Origin: JABFXC01 sp045804265
Lineage (GTDB): Bacteria > Gemmatimonadota > Gemmatimonadetes > Gemmatimonadales > Gemmatimonadaceae
DNA length: 64,000 nt
Direction: 5' to 3'
Assembly: GCA_045804265.1 (NCBI GenBank)
Contig: JBJMNK010000127.1
Span: 24,341-88,340, forward strand
Shown in pieces: positions 33,436 through 42,465 of the stretch. The position numbers and the translations under genes were made by a program. Positions within the stretch are counted from its first letter, which is position 1, and every line of letters starts with the position of its first letter. The notes under the pieces are model-generated. The model saw only the letters and a list, made by a program, of their open reading frames with translations. It was not told the DNA's origin and did no database searches.

Positions 33436-34004
33436 TCGCACCGTTCACCGATGGCAGCGTGATCGTCGCCGGTATCGTCGGTATCGGCTTCGGCGCCGCG
33501 CTCGAGCGCGCGGGACTCGGCAACGCGCCGAAGCTCGCAGGCCAGTTCACGCTCACCGACTTCACCGTCTTCAAGGTGATGTTCACCGCGATCGTCGTCG
33601 CGATGCTCGGGGCCTTCTGGGCGAGCCGGCTCGGGCTGCTCGATCTTGCGCGAGTGTACGTCCCCGAGACGTTCCTCGCGCCGCAGCTGATCGGCGGCGC
33701 GGTGTTCGGCGTCGGCTTCGCGCTCGCCGGGCTCTGTCCGGGCACGTCATGCGTTTCGGCCGCGACCGGTCGTGGCGATGGGCTCGCGGTGGTGCTCGGC
33801 TTCCTCGCCGGCGTCGCGGGAACCGCCGCACTGGTCCCCCTGCTGCAGGCATTCTATCTCAGCACGCCGCGCGGGACGCTGCTCCTGCCTGACGTTCTCG
33901 GCGTGCCGTACGGCATGGTCGTCCTCGCGGTGGTCATCGTCGCCGGGATCGGCTTCGTCGTCGCCGAGCGCATCGAATCGAAGGGTGTGAGGAAGCCGGC
34001 ATGA
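33432..34004 (+). CDS. YeeE/YedE-type sulfur transport half-protein 2
   Basis: This 190-residue membrane protein has about five hydrophobic segments and the second YeeE/YedE signature, FALAGLCPGTSCVSAATGRGDGLAVVLGF, with two conserved Cys residues. With the preceding gene it makes a split transporter; in TsuA the two halves are one chain. The ATG at 33432 is preferred over 33426 because GGAGGG lies at a usable distance and the codon overlaps the previous stop. It overlaps the rhodanese gene by ATGA. Confidence 0.85.
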   Translation: MIAPFTDGSVIVAGIVGIGFGAALERAGLGNAPKLAGQFTLTDFTVFKVMFTAIVVAMLGAFWASRLGLLDLARVYVPETFLAPQLIGGAVFGVGFALAGLCPGTSCVSAATGRGDGLAVVLGFLAGVAGTAALVPLLQAFYLSTPRGTLLLPDVLGVPYGMVVLAVVIVAGIGFVVAERIESKGVRKPA

Positions 34005-34546
34005 ATGCGCGAGTCGTCGGCGCGGCTGCGGTGCTGGTCCTCGCGTTAGGCGCGGCCTTCGTCAGGACGCCCGAAGCGGGGAACGGGAGTCAGGCCAGCG
34101 CACGCGCGCTCGCAGACGAGATCGAGCATGAGACCGATCACGTCACCGCGCTCGAGCTGGCCGAATGGATTCGCGAGCGGCGGCCCGGGTTGCGGGTGAT
34201 CGACGTCCGCGCTGATTCCGAGTACGCCGCCTACCACATTCCCACCGCCGAGCGCATTCCGCTCACCGGGCTCGCGACTGCGCGCATCGATCCGCGCTCA
34301 ACGCTGGTGCTCTACTCTGAAGGCGGGGCGCACGCGGCGCAGGGCTGGGTCCTGCTGCGCACCGCCGGCGTGCGCAACGTCTACTTCCTGCGCGGCGGGA
34401 TACTCGACTGGATGGACGACGTCATGAACCCAGTGACGTCCTCCGATCTCACGCGCTACTTCGGCGGCACAGCGCGCACGAACGCGGTGCCGCTCCCCGG
34501 GGGTGCGACCCAGGTCGTGGCGCGGATGCGCCGGCGGTCATGCTGA
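34001..34546 (+). CDS. Membrane-anchored rhodanese-like protein with Ser at the active-site Cys
   Basis: This 181-residue protein has an N-terminal hydrophobic signal or anchor (about residues 4-22) and one rhodanese domain starting VTALELAEWI with VIDVRADSEYAAYHIPTA. The active-site loop reads LYSEGGAHAA, so the expected Cys is Ser106; it probably cannot carry persulfide sulfur and may bind or hold a partner. The end of the domain is RGGILDWMDDV. It overlaps the next gene by seven bases. It is the fourth gene of the sulfur operon, between transporter halves and a desulfurase-like enzyme. Confidence 0.82.
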   Translation: MNARVVGAAAVLVLALGAAFVRTPEAGNGSQASARALADEIEHETDHVTALELAEWIRERRPGLRVIDVRADSEYAAYHIPTAERIPLTGLATARIDPRSTLVLYSEGGAHAAQGWVLLRTAGVRNVYFLRGGILDWMDDVMNPVTSSDLTRYFGGTARTNAVPLPGGATQVVARMRRRSC

Positions 34547-35874
34547 TCAGCGAGCTGCGGTCGCGCGAGTTCTCCCGCCTGGACGAGAGCGACCACGCGT
34601 ACCTCGACTACACGGGCGCGGCGCTCCATCCGGGGAGTCTCGTCGACGAGCACGCAGCGATGCTTCGCGGCGCGGTACTCGGCAACCCGCATTCGGAGAG
34701 CCAGGCATCGCTCGCCAGCTCGGCGCTGCTGTGCGAAGCGCGCGAGCGTGTGCGGCGATTCTTCCACGCTGATGACTACGAGGTCGTCTTCACGGCCAAC
34801 GCGTCGGGCGCGGTGCGGCTGGTCGCCGAGAGCTTCCCGTTCGCGCCCGAGCAGAGCTTCGTGCTCACCGCCGACAACCACAACTCGGTCAACGGCATTC
34901 GCGAGTACGCGCGGCGCGCCGGTGCGCGCGTGACGTACGTTGCGATGGACGCGGAGCTGCGCATCGGAAGCACGACGCTGCCTGACGGTCCCGGGCTGTT
35001 CGCCGTTCCGGCACAGTCGAATTTCTCGGGAGTGAAGCACTCGATGGAACATGTCGCGAGAGCTCGCGCTCGCGGCCATCAAGTCCTGCTCGACGCCGCG
35101 GCGTTCGTCCCGACCAGCACTCTCGACCTGCGCACGGTGCGGCCGGAATTCGTTGCGCTCTCGTTCTACAAGATGTTCGGCTATCCGACCGGAGTCGGCG
35201 CGCTGCTGGCGAGAACCGACGCGCTGGCGACGCTGCGGCGTCCGTGGTTTGCCGGCGGGACGGTCGAACACGTGCGGCTCGACCCGCCGCAGCACGAACT
35301 GCGCGAAGGTCCCGAGGCGTTCGAGGATGGCACCGTGAACTTCCAGGCCATCGGCGCGATCCCCGCCGGGCTCTCATGGCTGGCGAAGCACGGCGTCGAA
35401 CAGATCGGCGCGCATGCGCTGTCGCTCGCGCGACGCCTCGATGAAGAGCTGGGCGCGCTGCGCTACCGCAACGGGCGAGCGATGGTGACGCTGTACGGCC
35501 CGCGCGACTGGAGCAGCCGGGGTGCGGTCGTGACCTTCAACGTCCGCGCGCACGACGGATCGTTGATCGCACACGAAGTCGTCGAGGCGGCAGCGCGCGA
35601 GGCACGCGTCTCCGTGCGCGGCGGCTGCTTCTGCAACCCCGGCGCGGCCGAGGCGCTGGGTCTTGGCTTCGGCGCCCTGGTGCCCGGTGCGGTCCGCGCA
35701 TCGTTAGGCGCAGCCAGCAACGAGCGCGACGTCGAGCGGCTGGTGCATGTGATCGCGGCGCTGGCCGGCACCGCCGGCCGTAGCTCGCCCTCGCGTGCCC
35801 TCGTGCAATCAGCACCACCAGCACCGCGGGTCGCGGCGGTCGCGATGGACCGCACCGCTAGAATGCTTCGTTGA
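34540..35874 (+). CDS. PLP-dependent class V enzyme, molybdenum-cofactor-sulfurase-like
   Basis: This 444-residue protein follows the class V aminotransferase/cysteine desulfurase fold. YLDYTGAALHP is at the start, followed by the PLP lysine in SFYKMFGYPTG (Lys211) and the sulfur-accepting cysteines in RGGCFCNPGA (Cys363 and Cys365). SFYK-FGYPTG and GCFCNxGA are hallmarks of the desulfurase half of Moco sulfurase (MOCOS). It should take sulfur from cysteine or a related donor and may deliver it to a cofactor or carrier. No MOSC domain is attached. It ends 17 bases inside the convergent outer-membrane protein gene. Confidence 0.82.
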   Translation: MLISELRSREFSRLDESDHAYLDYTGAALHPGSLVDEHAAMLRGAVLGNPHSESQASLASSALLCEARERVRRFFHADDYEVVFTANASGAVRLVAESFPFAPEQSFVLTADNHNSVNGIREYARRAGARVTYVAMDAELRIGSTTLPDGPGLFAVPAQSNFSGVKHSMEHVARARARGHQVLLDAAAFVPTSTLDLRTVRPEFVALSFYKMFGYPTGVGALLARTDALATLRRPWFAGGTVEHVRLDPPQHELREGPEAFEDGTVNFQAIGAIPAGLSWLAKHGVEQIGAHALSLARRLDEELGALRYRNGRAMVTLYGPRDWSSRGAVVTFNVRAHDGSLIAHEVVEAAAREARVSVRGGCFCNPGAAEALGLGFGALVPGAVRASLGAASNERDVERLVHVIAALAGTAGRSSPSRALVQSAPPAPRVAAVAMDRTARMLR

Positions 35875-36952
35875 GCGCGACGTAGAGCCCGGACTGGCCG
35901 GCGCCAGCCCGCGCGTAGTCGACGCGGATGTCGCTGCGCGAGCCGGAGAACAACGTCCAGCGCAACCCGGCGCCGTACGACGGCAGCGTCCGCACATCAG
36001 CGCCGAACAGCGCTGACGGGCGCGGCGCGATGCGCCCCGCGCCGCCGAACGCCGCGTACCCGAGCCGGCGCCAGAGTGGCGCGCGATACTCTCCCTGCAC
36101 CGCCGCGAGGTCACGGTCGCGGAAGCGCCCGCGAGTGTAGCCGCGCAGGTAGTTCGAGTTCCCGACCAGCGACAGCTGATCGAACGGTGCGTCACCGCCG
36201 GTCAGCTCGGTCACGGCCTGGACCGCGAACACGCGACTCCCGCCTAACGGCAGGTAGTGCCGACCATCGGCGACGAGCCGGCGGAAGTCATAGTCCGAAC
36301 CGGAACGGGCGCCGGAGTACGATCCCGTCAGCTGCACGAAGCTGCCGCGAGCCGGTGCGAAGACGTCGTCGCGATCGTCCCAGAGCGCGCCAGCCTGCAA
36401 CTGCGAGAGGATTCCACCAGCGTCGCCGAACACCCGGCCCCCGCCAAGTGTGCCGTCAGGCGCGGTCCGCGTGACCCGGCTGTTCTGGAAGCTGTACCCG
36501 CCGAGCAGGTAGAGCGGACCGCGAACGCGTCGCTGCACCAGCGCCGAGGCGATGAATGCCTCCGGCGTATAGAACTCCTCGGCCGACGCGGGCGCACGGT
36601 CGCCGAAGCCGTAGAAGGGGAGTGGATAGCGATTCCATTCGAGTCGCCCCGTTACGTGCCACGCGTTCCCCGCGCTCCAGCGGTCCATCGAGGCGAACAC
36701 CATCGCCTGGCTCTTCGCCGTGTAGCTCGCGAAGAGCTGCGCGGTGGATGGGCGGGTCGCCGTATCGGCAGTCTGCCTGACGCGAAACACCGTGGCGCCA
36801 TACTGCAGCCCCGTCTCGGGAGCAGAGCCGAGATACGGTAGGACGAACATCCTCGAGCTGGCCGCGGCCTGTCCCTTCAGCGATGGGCCGATGCCGATGA
36901 TGCTGACCGCGAGCGCGGCGGTCACGAGGAAAGAACGGATGGACATGTTCAT
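35858..36952 (-). CDS. Omp85/BamA-like outer-membrane beta-barrel
   Basis: This 364-residue protein has a signal peptide (MNMSIRSFLVTAALAVSII) and no POTRA repeats. The rest is a C-terminal surface-antigen-type barrel with the conserved strand motif NSNYLRGYTRGRFRDRDL. That matches the xRGY/RG(F) fold of the Omp85 barrel, and the chain ends in Phe (LNEAF). It resembles short Omp85-family proteins of unknown substrate, so a role in assembly is not certain. It is convergent with the sulfur operon and divergent from the GNAT gene. Confidence 0.75.
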   Translation of the reverse strand: MNMSIRSFLVTAALAVSIIGIGPSLKGQAAASSRMFVLPYLGSAPETGLQYGATVFRVRQTADTATRPSTAQLFASYTAKSQAMVFASMDRWSAGNAWHVTGRLEWNRYPLPFYGFGDRAPASAEEFYTPEAFIASALVQRRVRGPLYLLGGYSFQNSRVTRTAPDGTLGGGRVFGDAGGILSQLQAGALWDDRDDVFAPARGSFVQLTGSYSGARSGSDYDFRRLVADGRHYLPLGGSRVFAVQAVTELTGGDAPFDQLSLVGNSNYLRGYTRGRFRDRDLAAVQGEYRAPLWRRLGYAAFGGAGRIAPRPSALFGADVRTLPSYGAGLRWTLFSGSRSDIRVDYARAGAGQSGLYVALNEAF

Positions 36953-37106
36953 GAGATCTTCGCCGGTTCGTCTGTTACGCGCGTGGTGGCCAGGCGAAGG
37001 ATGCCGATGGCGGCGACGACGAGAAATACGTCGCCTGACGTAGCGACCGCGGTCCCGGCGATTTCACGCTGGCCGTCGGCCGGGGGACGGGGTACGATAG
37101 AATCCG

Positions 37107-37724
37107 ATGCCGAAACACCGTCACGACCCGTCAGCCGCGAGCAGCGCGGCACCCGCCGCCCTGCCACCGGGTTATTCGATCCGCCGGGCGACCAGCGCCG
37201 ATGGTGCCGACATCGCGCATCACAGGCGCGCGATGTTCGAGGACATCGGCGTCGACGCGAATCTCGATGTCGTGGAGCAGGCGTTCGCCGACTGGCTCCC
37301 GACGCGCCTCGACCGGACGTACTTCCACTGGCTCGCGGCACACGAGGGGCGCGCGATCGGGAGCGCGGGAGTGATGCTCCTCGACTGGCCGCCGTCGCCG
37401 CGCGACCCGCGCGGCGGGCTCGGCTTCGTCTACAACGTCTACGTCGATCCGGGCCACCGGCGGCGGGGGATCGCCCGCGCCCTGATGCTCGCGCTCCACG
37501 ACTGGGCAACGGAGCGCGAGCTGGGGGCGATGTCGCTCCACGCCAGCGAGCACGGGCGCCCGCTCTACGAAGCGTTAGGCTACATGCCGACCAACGAGAT
37601 GCGGATCGACTTCCTCGCCCTCGCCCGCGGCGAGTGGCCGGCGCCAGCAGTCGCGGCGCCAGCCGGCCGGCTGCTCGACGCGCCGCCTAACGTGCGCGAG
37701 CAGCAGCCGTCGTCGCGCGGATGA
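37107..37724 (+). CDS. GNAT-family N-acetyltransferase
   Basis: This 205-residue protein has the GNAT core (about residues 22-170): SIRRATSADGADIAHHRRAMF, the acetyl-CoA loop block VYVDPGHRRRGIARALML (Q/RxxGxG/A type) and LHASEHGRPLYEALGY. The acceptor is not known. Residues 1-20 and 180-205 are Ala/Pro-rich. The gene is convergent with the glycoside-hydrolase-like gene, overlapping it by 38 bases. In this overlap one GCCTAACG word encodes Pro-Asn here and supplies the TAG stop of the opposite gene. Confidence 0.85.
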   Translation: MPKHRHDPSAASSAAPAALPPGYSIRRATSADGADIAHHRRAMFEDIGVDANLDVVEQAFADWLPTRLDRTYFHWLAAHEGRAIGSAGVMLLDWPPSPRDPRGGLGFVYNVYVDPGHRRRGIARALMLALHDWATERELGAMSLHASEHGRPLYEALGYMPTNEMRIDFLALARGEWPAPAVAAPAGRLLDAPPNVREQQPSSRG

Positions 37725-38904
37725 ACGACACCTCGGCCGGGTCGAACGGCGTGCCGTCGGCGCGGAAGATGTCGTGGAACCAGACCTTGGGCTCGGTGGT
37801 GTACTCCTGCGTCCACGAGTCCCAGGGATAGATCGTCTGCGTCTTCCCGGACACGAAGCCCCAGTTGATCGCGCCGACGTGCCGGCGGACGAAGATCGGC
37901 ATGATCGCCTGGAAGGTGCTTCCGCGCGGCCGCGCCATGTACTCGCTGCAGATGATCGGCCGCCCGTAGCGCTCGAGCGCGGTGATCAATCGCTCGACGT
38001 TGGTGCTGTCGTCGTAGCTGTGGAACGTTATGACGTCCGAGCTGTCGAGCATGTAGGCGACCAGCGGCGGGACGCGCGCCGGATCCACCCAGTCGCCCTT
38101 CCACGGCGCCGCGGTCAGCGGCTGCGACGGATTCATCTCCCGCGCCCAGACGAATGCCTTCCGCATCAGCTGGAACGCGCGCTCGCCCTTGTCCAGCGGC
38201 TCGTAGGCGATGTACGCCGGCCGGTTGGTGTTGTCCGGCTCGTTGAAGATGTCCCACGCCACCACGCGGCGGTCGTTGGCGAAGTGGCCGACCACACCCT
38301 GCACGTACGGACGCAGCTCCTCGTAGCGCATGGTGTCGGACAGCACCGCCGCGCCGGGGCTCTGCACCCATCCCGAGTTGTGCAGGTGCGGGATCGGCTG
38401 CCGCTGCCGGCCGAGGTGCGGCATCGGGTCCCAGACCGCGTCGAAGAGCACGAACATCGGACGGATGTGGTGCCGGTCGGCGATCGCCACGAACTGGTCC
38501 AGCCGCCCGAGGAAGCCGATCGAGTCCTGCTTCCAGAGCTGGTCGTGGAGGAAGACCCGCATCGTGTTCATGCCTAACGATTCGGCCCACCCCAGCTCGC
38601 GGTCGATCGCCGCCGGATCGAAGCTCTCCTTCTGCCACATCTCGAGCTGGTTGATCGCGGTGCTCGTCGCATAGTTGCTTCCGGCCAGCCAGCCGGTCGA
38701 GTCGGCCCAGGCTTTCGCTCGTGCCTTCGTCCAGACGGCGCGGGGCGTACCGCGATGCGTCGCGGCGGCGACCGGCGTCGGCATTGCCGTCGCCGCGGCC
38801 GCGTTCGCGCACCCGGCCAGCGCGTTAGGCAGGACCGCCAGCACAACGCCGAGCGTGATCCGCCGCGCGCGCAGCGACTGCACGCGCATCGACAGCGAGC
38901 GCAT
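37687..38904 (-). CDS. GH5-like glycoside hydrolase lipoprotein
   Basis: This 405-residue protein has a signal sequence ending in lipobox LAGC. It is a (beta/alpha)8-type hydrolase: VAWDIFNEPDN carries the catalytic acid/base Glu and PIICSEYMARPRG the nucleophile Glu, as in GH5/clan-A enzymes. FHSYDDS near the middle is another clan feature. Substrate is likely a beta-linked glucan or mannan, but this is inference. The start ATG (38904) overlaps the stop of the aldose epimerase gene (TGATG), so the two are coupled. Both products are lipoproteins handling sugars. Confidence 0.82.
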   Translation of the reverse strand: MRSLSMRVQSLRARRITLGVVLAVLPNALAGCANAAAATAMPTPVAAATHRGTPRAVWTKARAKAWADSTGWLAGSNYATSTAINQLEMWQKESFDPAAIDRELGWAESLGMNTMRVFLHDQLWKQDSIGFLGRLDQFVAIADRHHIRPMFVLFDAVWDPMPHLGRQRQPIPHLHNSGWVQSPGAAVLSDTMRYEELRPYVQGVVGHFANDRRVVAWDIFNEPDNTNRPAYIAYEPLDKGERAFQLMRKAFVWAREMNPSQPLTAAPWKGDWVDPARVPPLVAYMLDSSDVITFHSYDDSTNVERLITALERYGRPIICSEYMARPRGSTFQAIMPIFVRRHVGAINWGFVSGKTQTIYPWDSWTQEYTTEPKVWFHDIFRADGTPFDPAEVSFIRATTAAARAR

Positions 38905-40115
38905 CAGCGCGCGACCCCGAAGGTGAACGTCGTCCGCGTGCGGTACTGCTGGCCGGGCCGGAGGATCGTGCTCGGGAAGTTCGGGTGGTTCGGCGAATCG
39001 GGGAAGTGCTGCGTCTCGAGCGCGAGCCCGTAGCGGTAGTGATAGATCTGGCCGCCCTTCCCCGTGATCGAGCCGTCGAGGAAGTTGCCGGTGTAGAACT
39101 GCACCCCGGGCTCCATCGTCGCGATGTCCATCGTCCGCCCCGTCGTCGGCTCGACGACGCGCACCGCGTGCACCATCGAGTCCGGCGCGGCGCCGCGACG
39201 GTTCAGCACCCAGTTGTGATCGTAGCCGCCGCCGAAGCGGATCTGCTGGTTCTGCTTCTGGTCGATCCGGGCGCCGATCGCGGTCGGCGTGCGGAAATCG
39301 AATGGCGTCCCCGCTACCGGCATCAGCTCACCGGTCGGGATCAGCGTCGTGTCCACCGGGGTGATCGCGTCGGCGTCGATCATCAGCACGTGGCCGAGGA
39401 TGTCGCGGCTCGCGTTGCCGGCGAGGTTCCAGTAGCTGTGCTGCGTGAGGTTCACGGGTGTCGCCTTCGTCGTCGTCGCGAGGTAATCGACGACGAGCTG
39501 GTCCTGGTTGGTCAGCGTGTACGTGACCTTCGTCGTCAGCGCGCCGGGATATCCCTCTTCCATGTCGGCGCTGGTGTACGTCAGCACGAGCCCGACGCCA
39601 CTCGCGTTCTGGAACGGCGTCGCCGCCCACACGACCTTGTCGAAGCCCTTCAGCCCGCCGTGCAGCGAGTTCGGCCCGTTGTTGATCGCGAGGTGATACG
39701 TGGTCCCGTCGAGCGTGAACGCACCCTTCGCGATGCGATTGCCATAACGGCCGACGATCGCGCCGAAGTACGGCGTGTCGCGCAGGTAGCCGGCGAGGCT
39801 GTCGTAGCCCAGCGCGATGTCGTCGAAGTGTCCGTTGCGGTCCGGCGTCTTTACCGACACGATCAGCCCGCCGTAGTTCGTGGCGCGGATCTCGACGCCG
39901 TGGCTGTTCGTCATCGTGAAGATGTCGACCGCCTTCCCATCGGTCGTCGTTCCGAACGGCGCGCGCGTCACGCCGGGCGTTGCCCGTCCCACCGATACCG
40001 ACGCCGGCAACGTCGAAGGCGTGGATGATGATGCACAGCCAGCGAGCGCGATCAGCGCGAGCGCGGAGACGACGACCGGTGCGCGACCGTGCCGCGCTGC
40101 GAAGCTGAAGCCCAT
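38904..40115 (-). CDS. Exported aldose 1-epimerase (GalM-like) lipoprotein
   Basis: This 403-residue protein has a signal peptide and lipobox ALAGC. The epimerase domain begins VEIRATNYGGLIVSVKTPDRNG, with GRYGNRIAKG, NSLHGG (His), QHSYWNLAGN (His) and the catalytic Glu in LALETQHFPDSPN. Mutarotases interconvert alpha and beta anomers; here the site is extracytoplasmic, suggesting service to the next gene's hydrolase. The ribosome site is GGAGG before the ATG at 40115. It is divergent from the LytS-type kinase with about 115 bases between. Confidence 0.9.
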   Translation of the reverse strand: MGFSFAARHGRAPVVVSALALIALAGCASSSTPSTLPASVSVGRATPGVTRAPFGTTTDGKAVDIFTMTNSHGVEIRATNYGGLIVSVKTPDRNGHFDDIALGYDSLAGYLRDTPYFGAIVGRYGNRIAKGAFTLDGTTYHLAINNGPNSLHGGLKGFDKVVWAATPFQNASGVGLVLTYTSADMEEGYPGALTTKVTYTLTNQDQLVVDYLATTTKATPVNLTQHSYWNLAGNASRDILGHVLMIDADAITPVDTTLIPTGELMPVAGTPFDFRTPTAIGARIDQKQNQQIRFGGGYDHNWVLNRRGAAPDSMVHAVRVVEPTTGRTMDIATMEPGVQFYTGNFLDGSITGKGGQIYHYRYGLALETQHFPDSPNHPNFPSTILRPGQQYRTRTTFTFGVAR

Positions 40116-40231
40116 GAATCCTCCATCCGGGTTGGGTGAGTCGCGTGGTGCATCGTGAAGTTACAGGCCGTCAGCGCCGCCGCTACAGCCGGTGAACCGG
40201 GCACCTGCTCAATCGGAGCTTGCCCGGATCG

Positions 40232-41566
40232 ATGACGCCGTCGTATGCTAGCGGTGCGATGATCGCACCGCTGGACGACCCCTCCACGACAGCCGACACC
40301 CCGACGCTGTTCGCCGACCCGATTGCCCGCGCACTGCTCGACGAGCGGCGCGACGCGGCCGAACGACTGCTCAATCGGGTTCGCATCGTCGTGCTCGTCC
40401 TCCTCGCCATCGCGGCGATCGTCTACGCCCCCGCGCTCTCGCCATCGCTGGCGCGCGCCAACGTCGTGCTCCTCCTGCCCACGCTCACCTGGGCGCTCGT
40501 GCAGCAGTGGTGGCTCGGGCGCCGCGACCGCCTCCCCGGCTGGATCTCGGTCGTGAACCCGATCGTCGACTGCTGCGCGGTCAGCGCGATCATCGTCGGC
40601 TACGGGATCACCCAGTCGCCCGCGCTCGCGCTCAAGAGCCCGATCGGGCTGACGTATTTTCTCGTGCTCGCCGCGCGACCGCTCGCGTCGTCGGTGCGAA
40701 AGACGATCGCGGTCGCCGGCTTCGTCGTCGTGCAGTACGCGCTCGTCCTCGCATTCTTCGTCCTGTCCGGCGACGCACCACTGGCGAAGCCGCTCGCCGC
40801 GGCGGTCGGCCCCGGCATCTCGCTCCTCGACGAAGGCGCGAAGATCCTCTTCCTCGCGTTAGGCGGGACGATCGCCGTCTACGCCACGCTCTGGCACGAG
40901 CGACTCGTCTACGGCTACCTCTTCGAGACGCGCGAACGCGCACGCGCGCTCGACCAGCTCGCCGAGGCGCAGCTCCACTCGCTGCGGCTGCAGCTGCAGC
41001 CGCACTTCCTCTTCAACACGCTCAACACGATCACCGCGCTCATCGCCGCTGAGCCACGCGCCGCCGAGCGGATGGTCGCGGGATTGAGCGAGCTGCTTCG
41101 CGCGTCGCTGCGCCTCGCTGACGAGCAGGAAGTTCCGCTCGCCCGCGAGCTCGATCACCTGCGCCTGTACGTCGACATCCAGCAGACGCGGTTCGGCGAC
41201 CGGCTCGCGGTCGCGATGGACGTCGATCCCGCGGTGCGCAGCGCGCTGGTGCCGAGCCTCCTCCTCCAGCCGCTGGTCGAGAACGCGATCCGTCACGGCA
41301 TCACGCCGCGCGCGGCCGGTGGACGCATCTCGGTGCGCGCCACGCGCGATGCGGATGAGCTCCGGCTCGAAGTGCGCGACGACGGCGTCGGCGCCGCCAC
41401 GCATGACGGCCTGCTCGCGCGCGAAGGGGTCGGGCTCACCAACACCCGCGAACGGCTGCGCCGGCTGCACGGCGCGCGTCACCGCTTCGCGTACGAGAGC
41501 CGCGTCGGTTCCGGCTTCGCGGTCCGCATCGCCGTGCCATTCCGCACCGAGACGCCCGGCGCATGA
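40232..41566 (+). CDS. LytS/YehU-type membrane sensor histidine kinase
   Basis: This 444-residue protein has about five or six membrane segments (about residues 45-220). The His_kinase domain box LRLQLQPHFLFNTLNTITAL carries His258, and a compact HATPase follows (PLVENAIRHGI, DDGVG, GVGLTNTRERL). This is the LytS/YehU family, which pairs with LytTR regulators. An earlier TTG (40220) and a later ATG (40259) are alternatives; 40232 has GGAG upstream at a longer-than-usual distance. The partner regulator follows with ATGA overlap. Confidence 0.88.
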   Translation: MTPSYASGAMIAPLDDPSTTADTPTLFADPIARALLDERRDAAERLLNRVRIVVLVLLAIAAIVYAPALSPSLARANVVLLLPTLTWALVQQWWLGRRDRLPGWISVVNPIVDCCAVSAIIVGYGITQSPALALKSPIGLTYFLVLAARPLASSVRKTIAVAGFVVVQYALVLAFFVLSGDAPLAKPLAAAVGPGISLLDEGAKILFLALGGTIAVYATLWHERLVYGYLFETRERARALDQLAEAQLHSLRLQLQPHFLFNTLNTITALIAAEPRAAERMVAGLSELLRASLRLADEQEVPLARELDHLRLYVDIQQTRFGDRLAVAMDVDPAVRSALVPSLLLQPLVENAIRHGITPRAAGGRISVRATRDADELRLEVRDDGVGAATHDGLLAREGVGLTNTRERLRRLHGARHRFAYESRVGSGFAVRIAVPFRTETPGA

Positions 41567-42363
41567 GCGCGATTCGCGTCATCGTCGTCGACGACGAGCC
41601 GCTCGCTCGGCGACACCTGCACGCGCTGCTCAGCGCCGAGCCCGATGTGGCGGTCGTCGCCGAGTGCGGCACCGGGCTAGAAGCGGTGGCGGCGATCCGC
41701 GCGCAGCGTCCCGACCTCGTCTTCCTCGACATCCAGATGCCGGAGCTCGATGGCGTTGGCGTTGCCGACGCGATCGGCGCCGCGTCGATGCCGCTCACGG
41801 TCTTCGTCACCGCGCACGACGACCGCGCCCTCGATGCGTTCCGCGTGCACGCGCTCGACTATCTCCTCAAGCCGGTGGACCGCTCGCGCTTCGCGCTCGC
41901 TCTCGCCCGCGCGAAGGACACGCTGCGTGGCCGCGTCGCCCGCGATCCGGCACGGCTCGAGGCGATGCTGGCCGCGCTCCGTCCACGCCGCATCGGCGCG
42001 GAATCGATCGCGCCGATGGCACCGATCGCCCCGAGCGAGCGGCTCGCGGTTCGCATCGAAGGTCGAACGCTGCTCGTCCGCGTGCATGAGATCGACTGGA
42101 TCAGCGCCGATGACAACAACGTCGTGCTTCACGCGGCGGGGCGGGCGCTTCGCATCCGCGAGACGTTGAGCTCGATCGCCGACCGTCTCCCCTCCGACTT
42201 CGTTCGCGTTCACCGCTCGGCGATGGTGAATGCATCACGCGTCGCCGAGGTGCGCCCGGCGTTGCATGGGGAGTACGTGATCGTCCTCGCCGACGGGGTG
42301 GAAGTGGCGACCGGACGGCGTTTTCGCGACGCGGTGCACGGGCTGGTGCGGAAGGCTCGCTGA
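41563..42363 (+). CDS. LytTR-family response regulator
   Basis: This 266-residue regulator has a receiver (VIVVDDEPLARRHLHALL, phospho-Asp in VFLDIQMPEL, Lys in YLLKPV) and a LytTR DNA-binding domain (about residues 160-260): VRVHEIDWISADDNNVVLHA and DFVRVHRSAMVNASRV. LytTR regulators bind paired direct repeats and control extracellular functions. It is coupled to the LytS-type kinase. The following plastocyanin-like gene lies about 100 bases downstream and could be a target. Confidence 0.92.
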   Translation: MSAIRVIVVDDEPLARRHLHALLSAEPDVAVVAECGTGLEAVAAIRAQRPDLVFLDIQMPELDGVGVADAIGAASMPLTVFVTAHDDRALDAFRVHALDYLLKPVDRSRFALALARAKDTLRGRVARDPARLEAMLAALRPRRIGAESIAPMAPIAPSERLAVRIEGRTLLVRVHEIDWISADDNNVVLHAAGRALRIRETLSSIADRLPSDFVRVHRSAMVNASRVAEVRPALHGEYVIVLADGVEVATGRRFRDAVHGLVRKAR

Positions 42364-42465
42364 GCTTTTCCCGTCATTCGCCCCGCCTATCGTGTAGGCT
42401 GCCCCGCTCGCGTTGCGCGGCCGTGACCTGATTGTACGTTGGCGAAGGAGTCTGAACCGGAGAAG

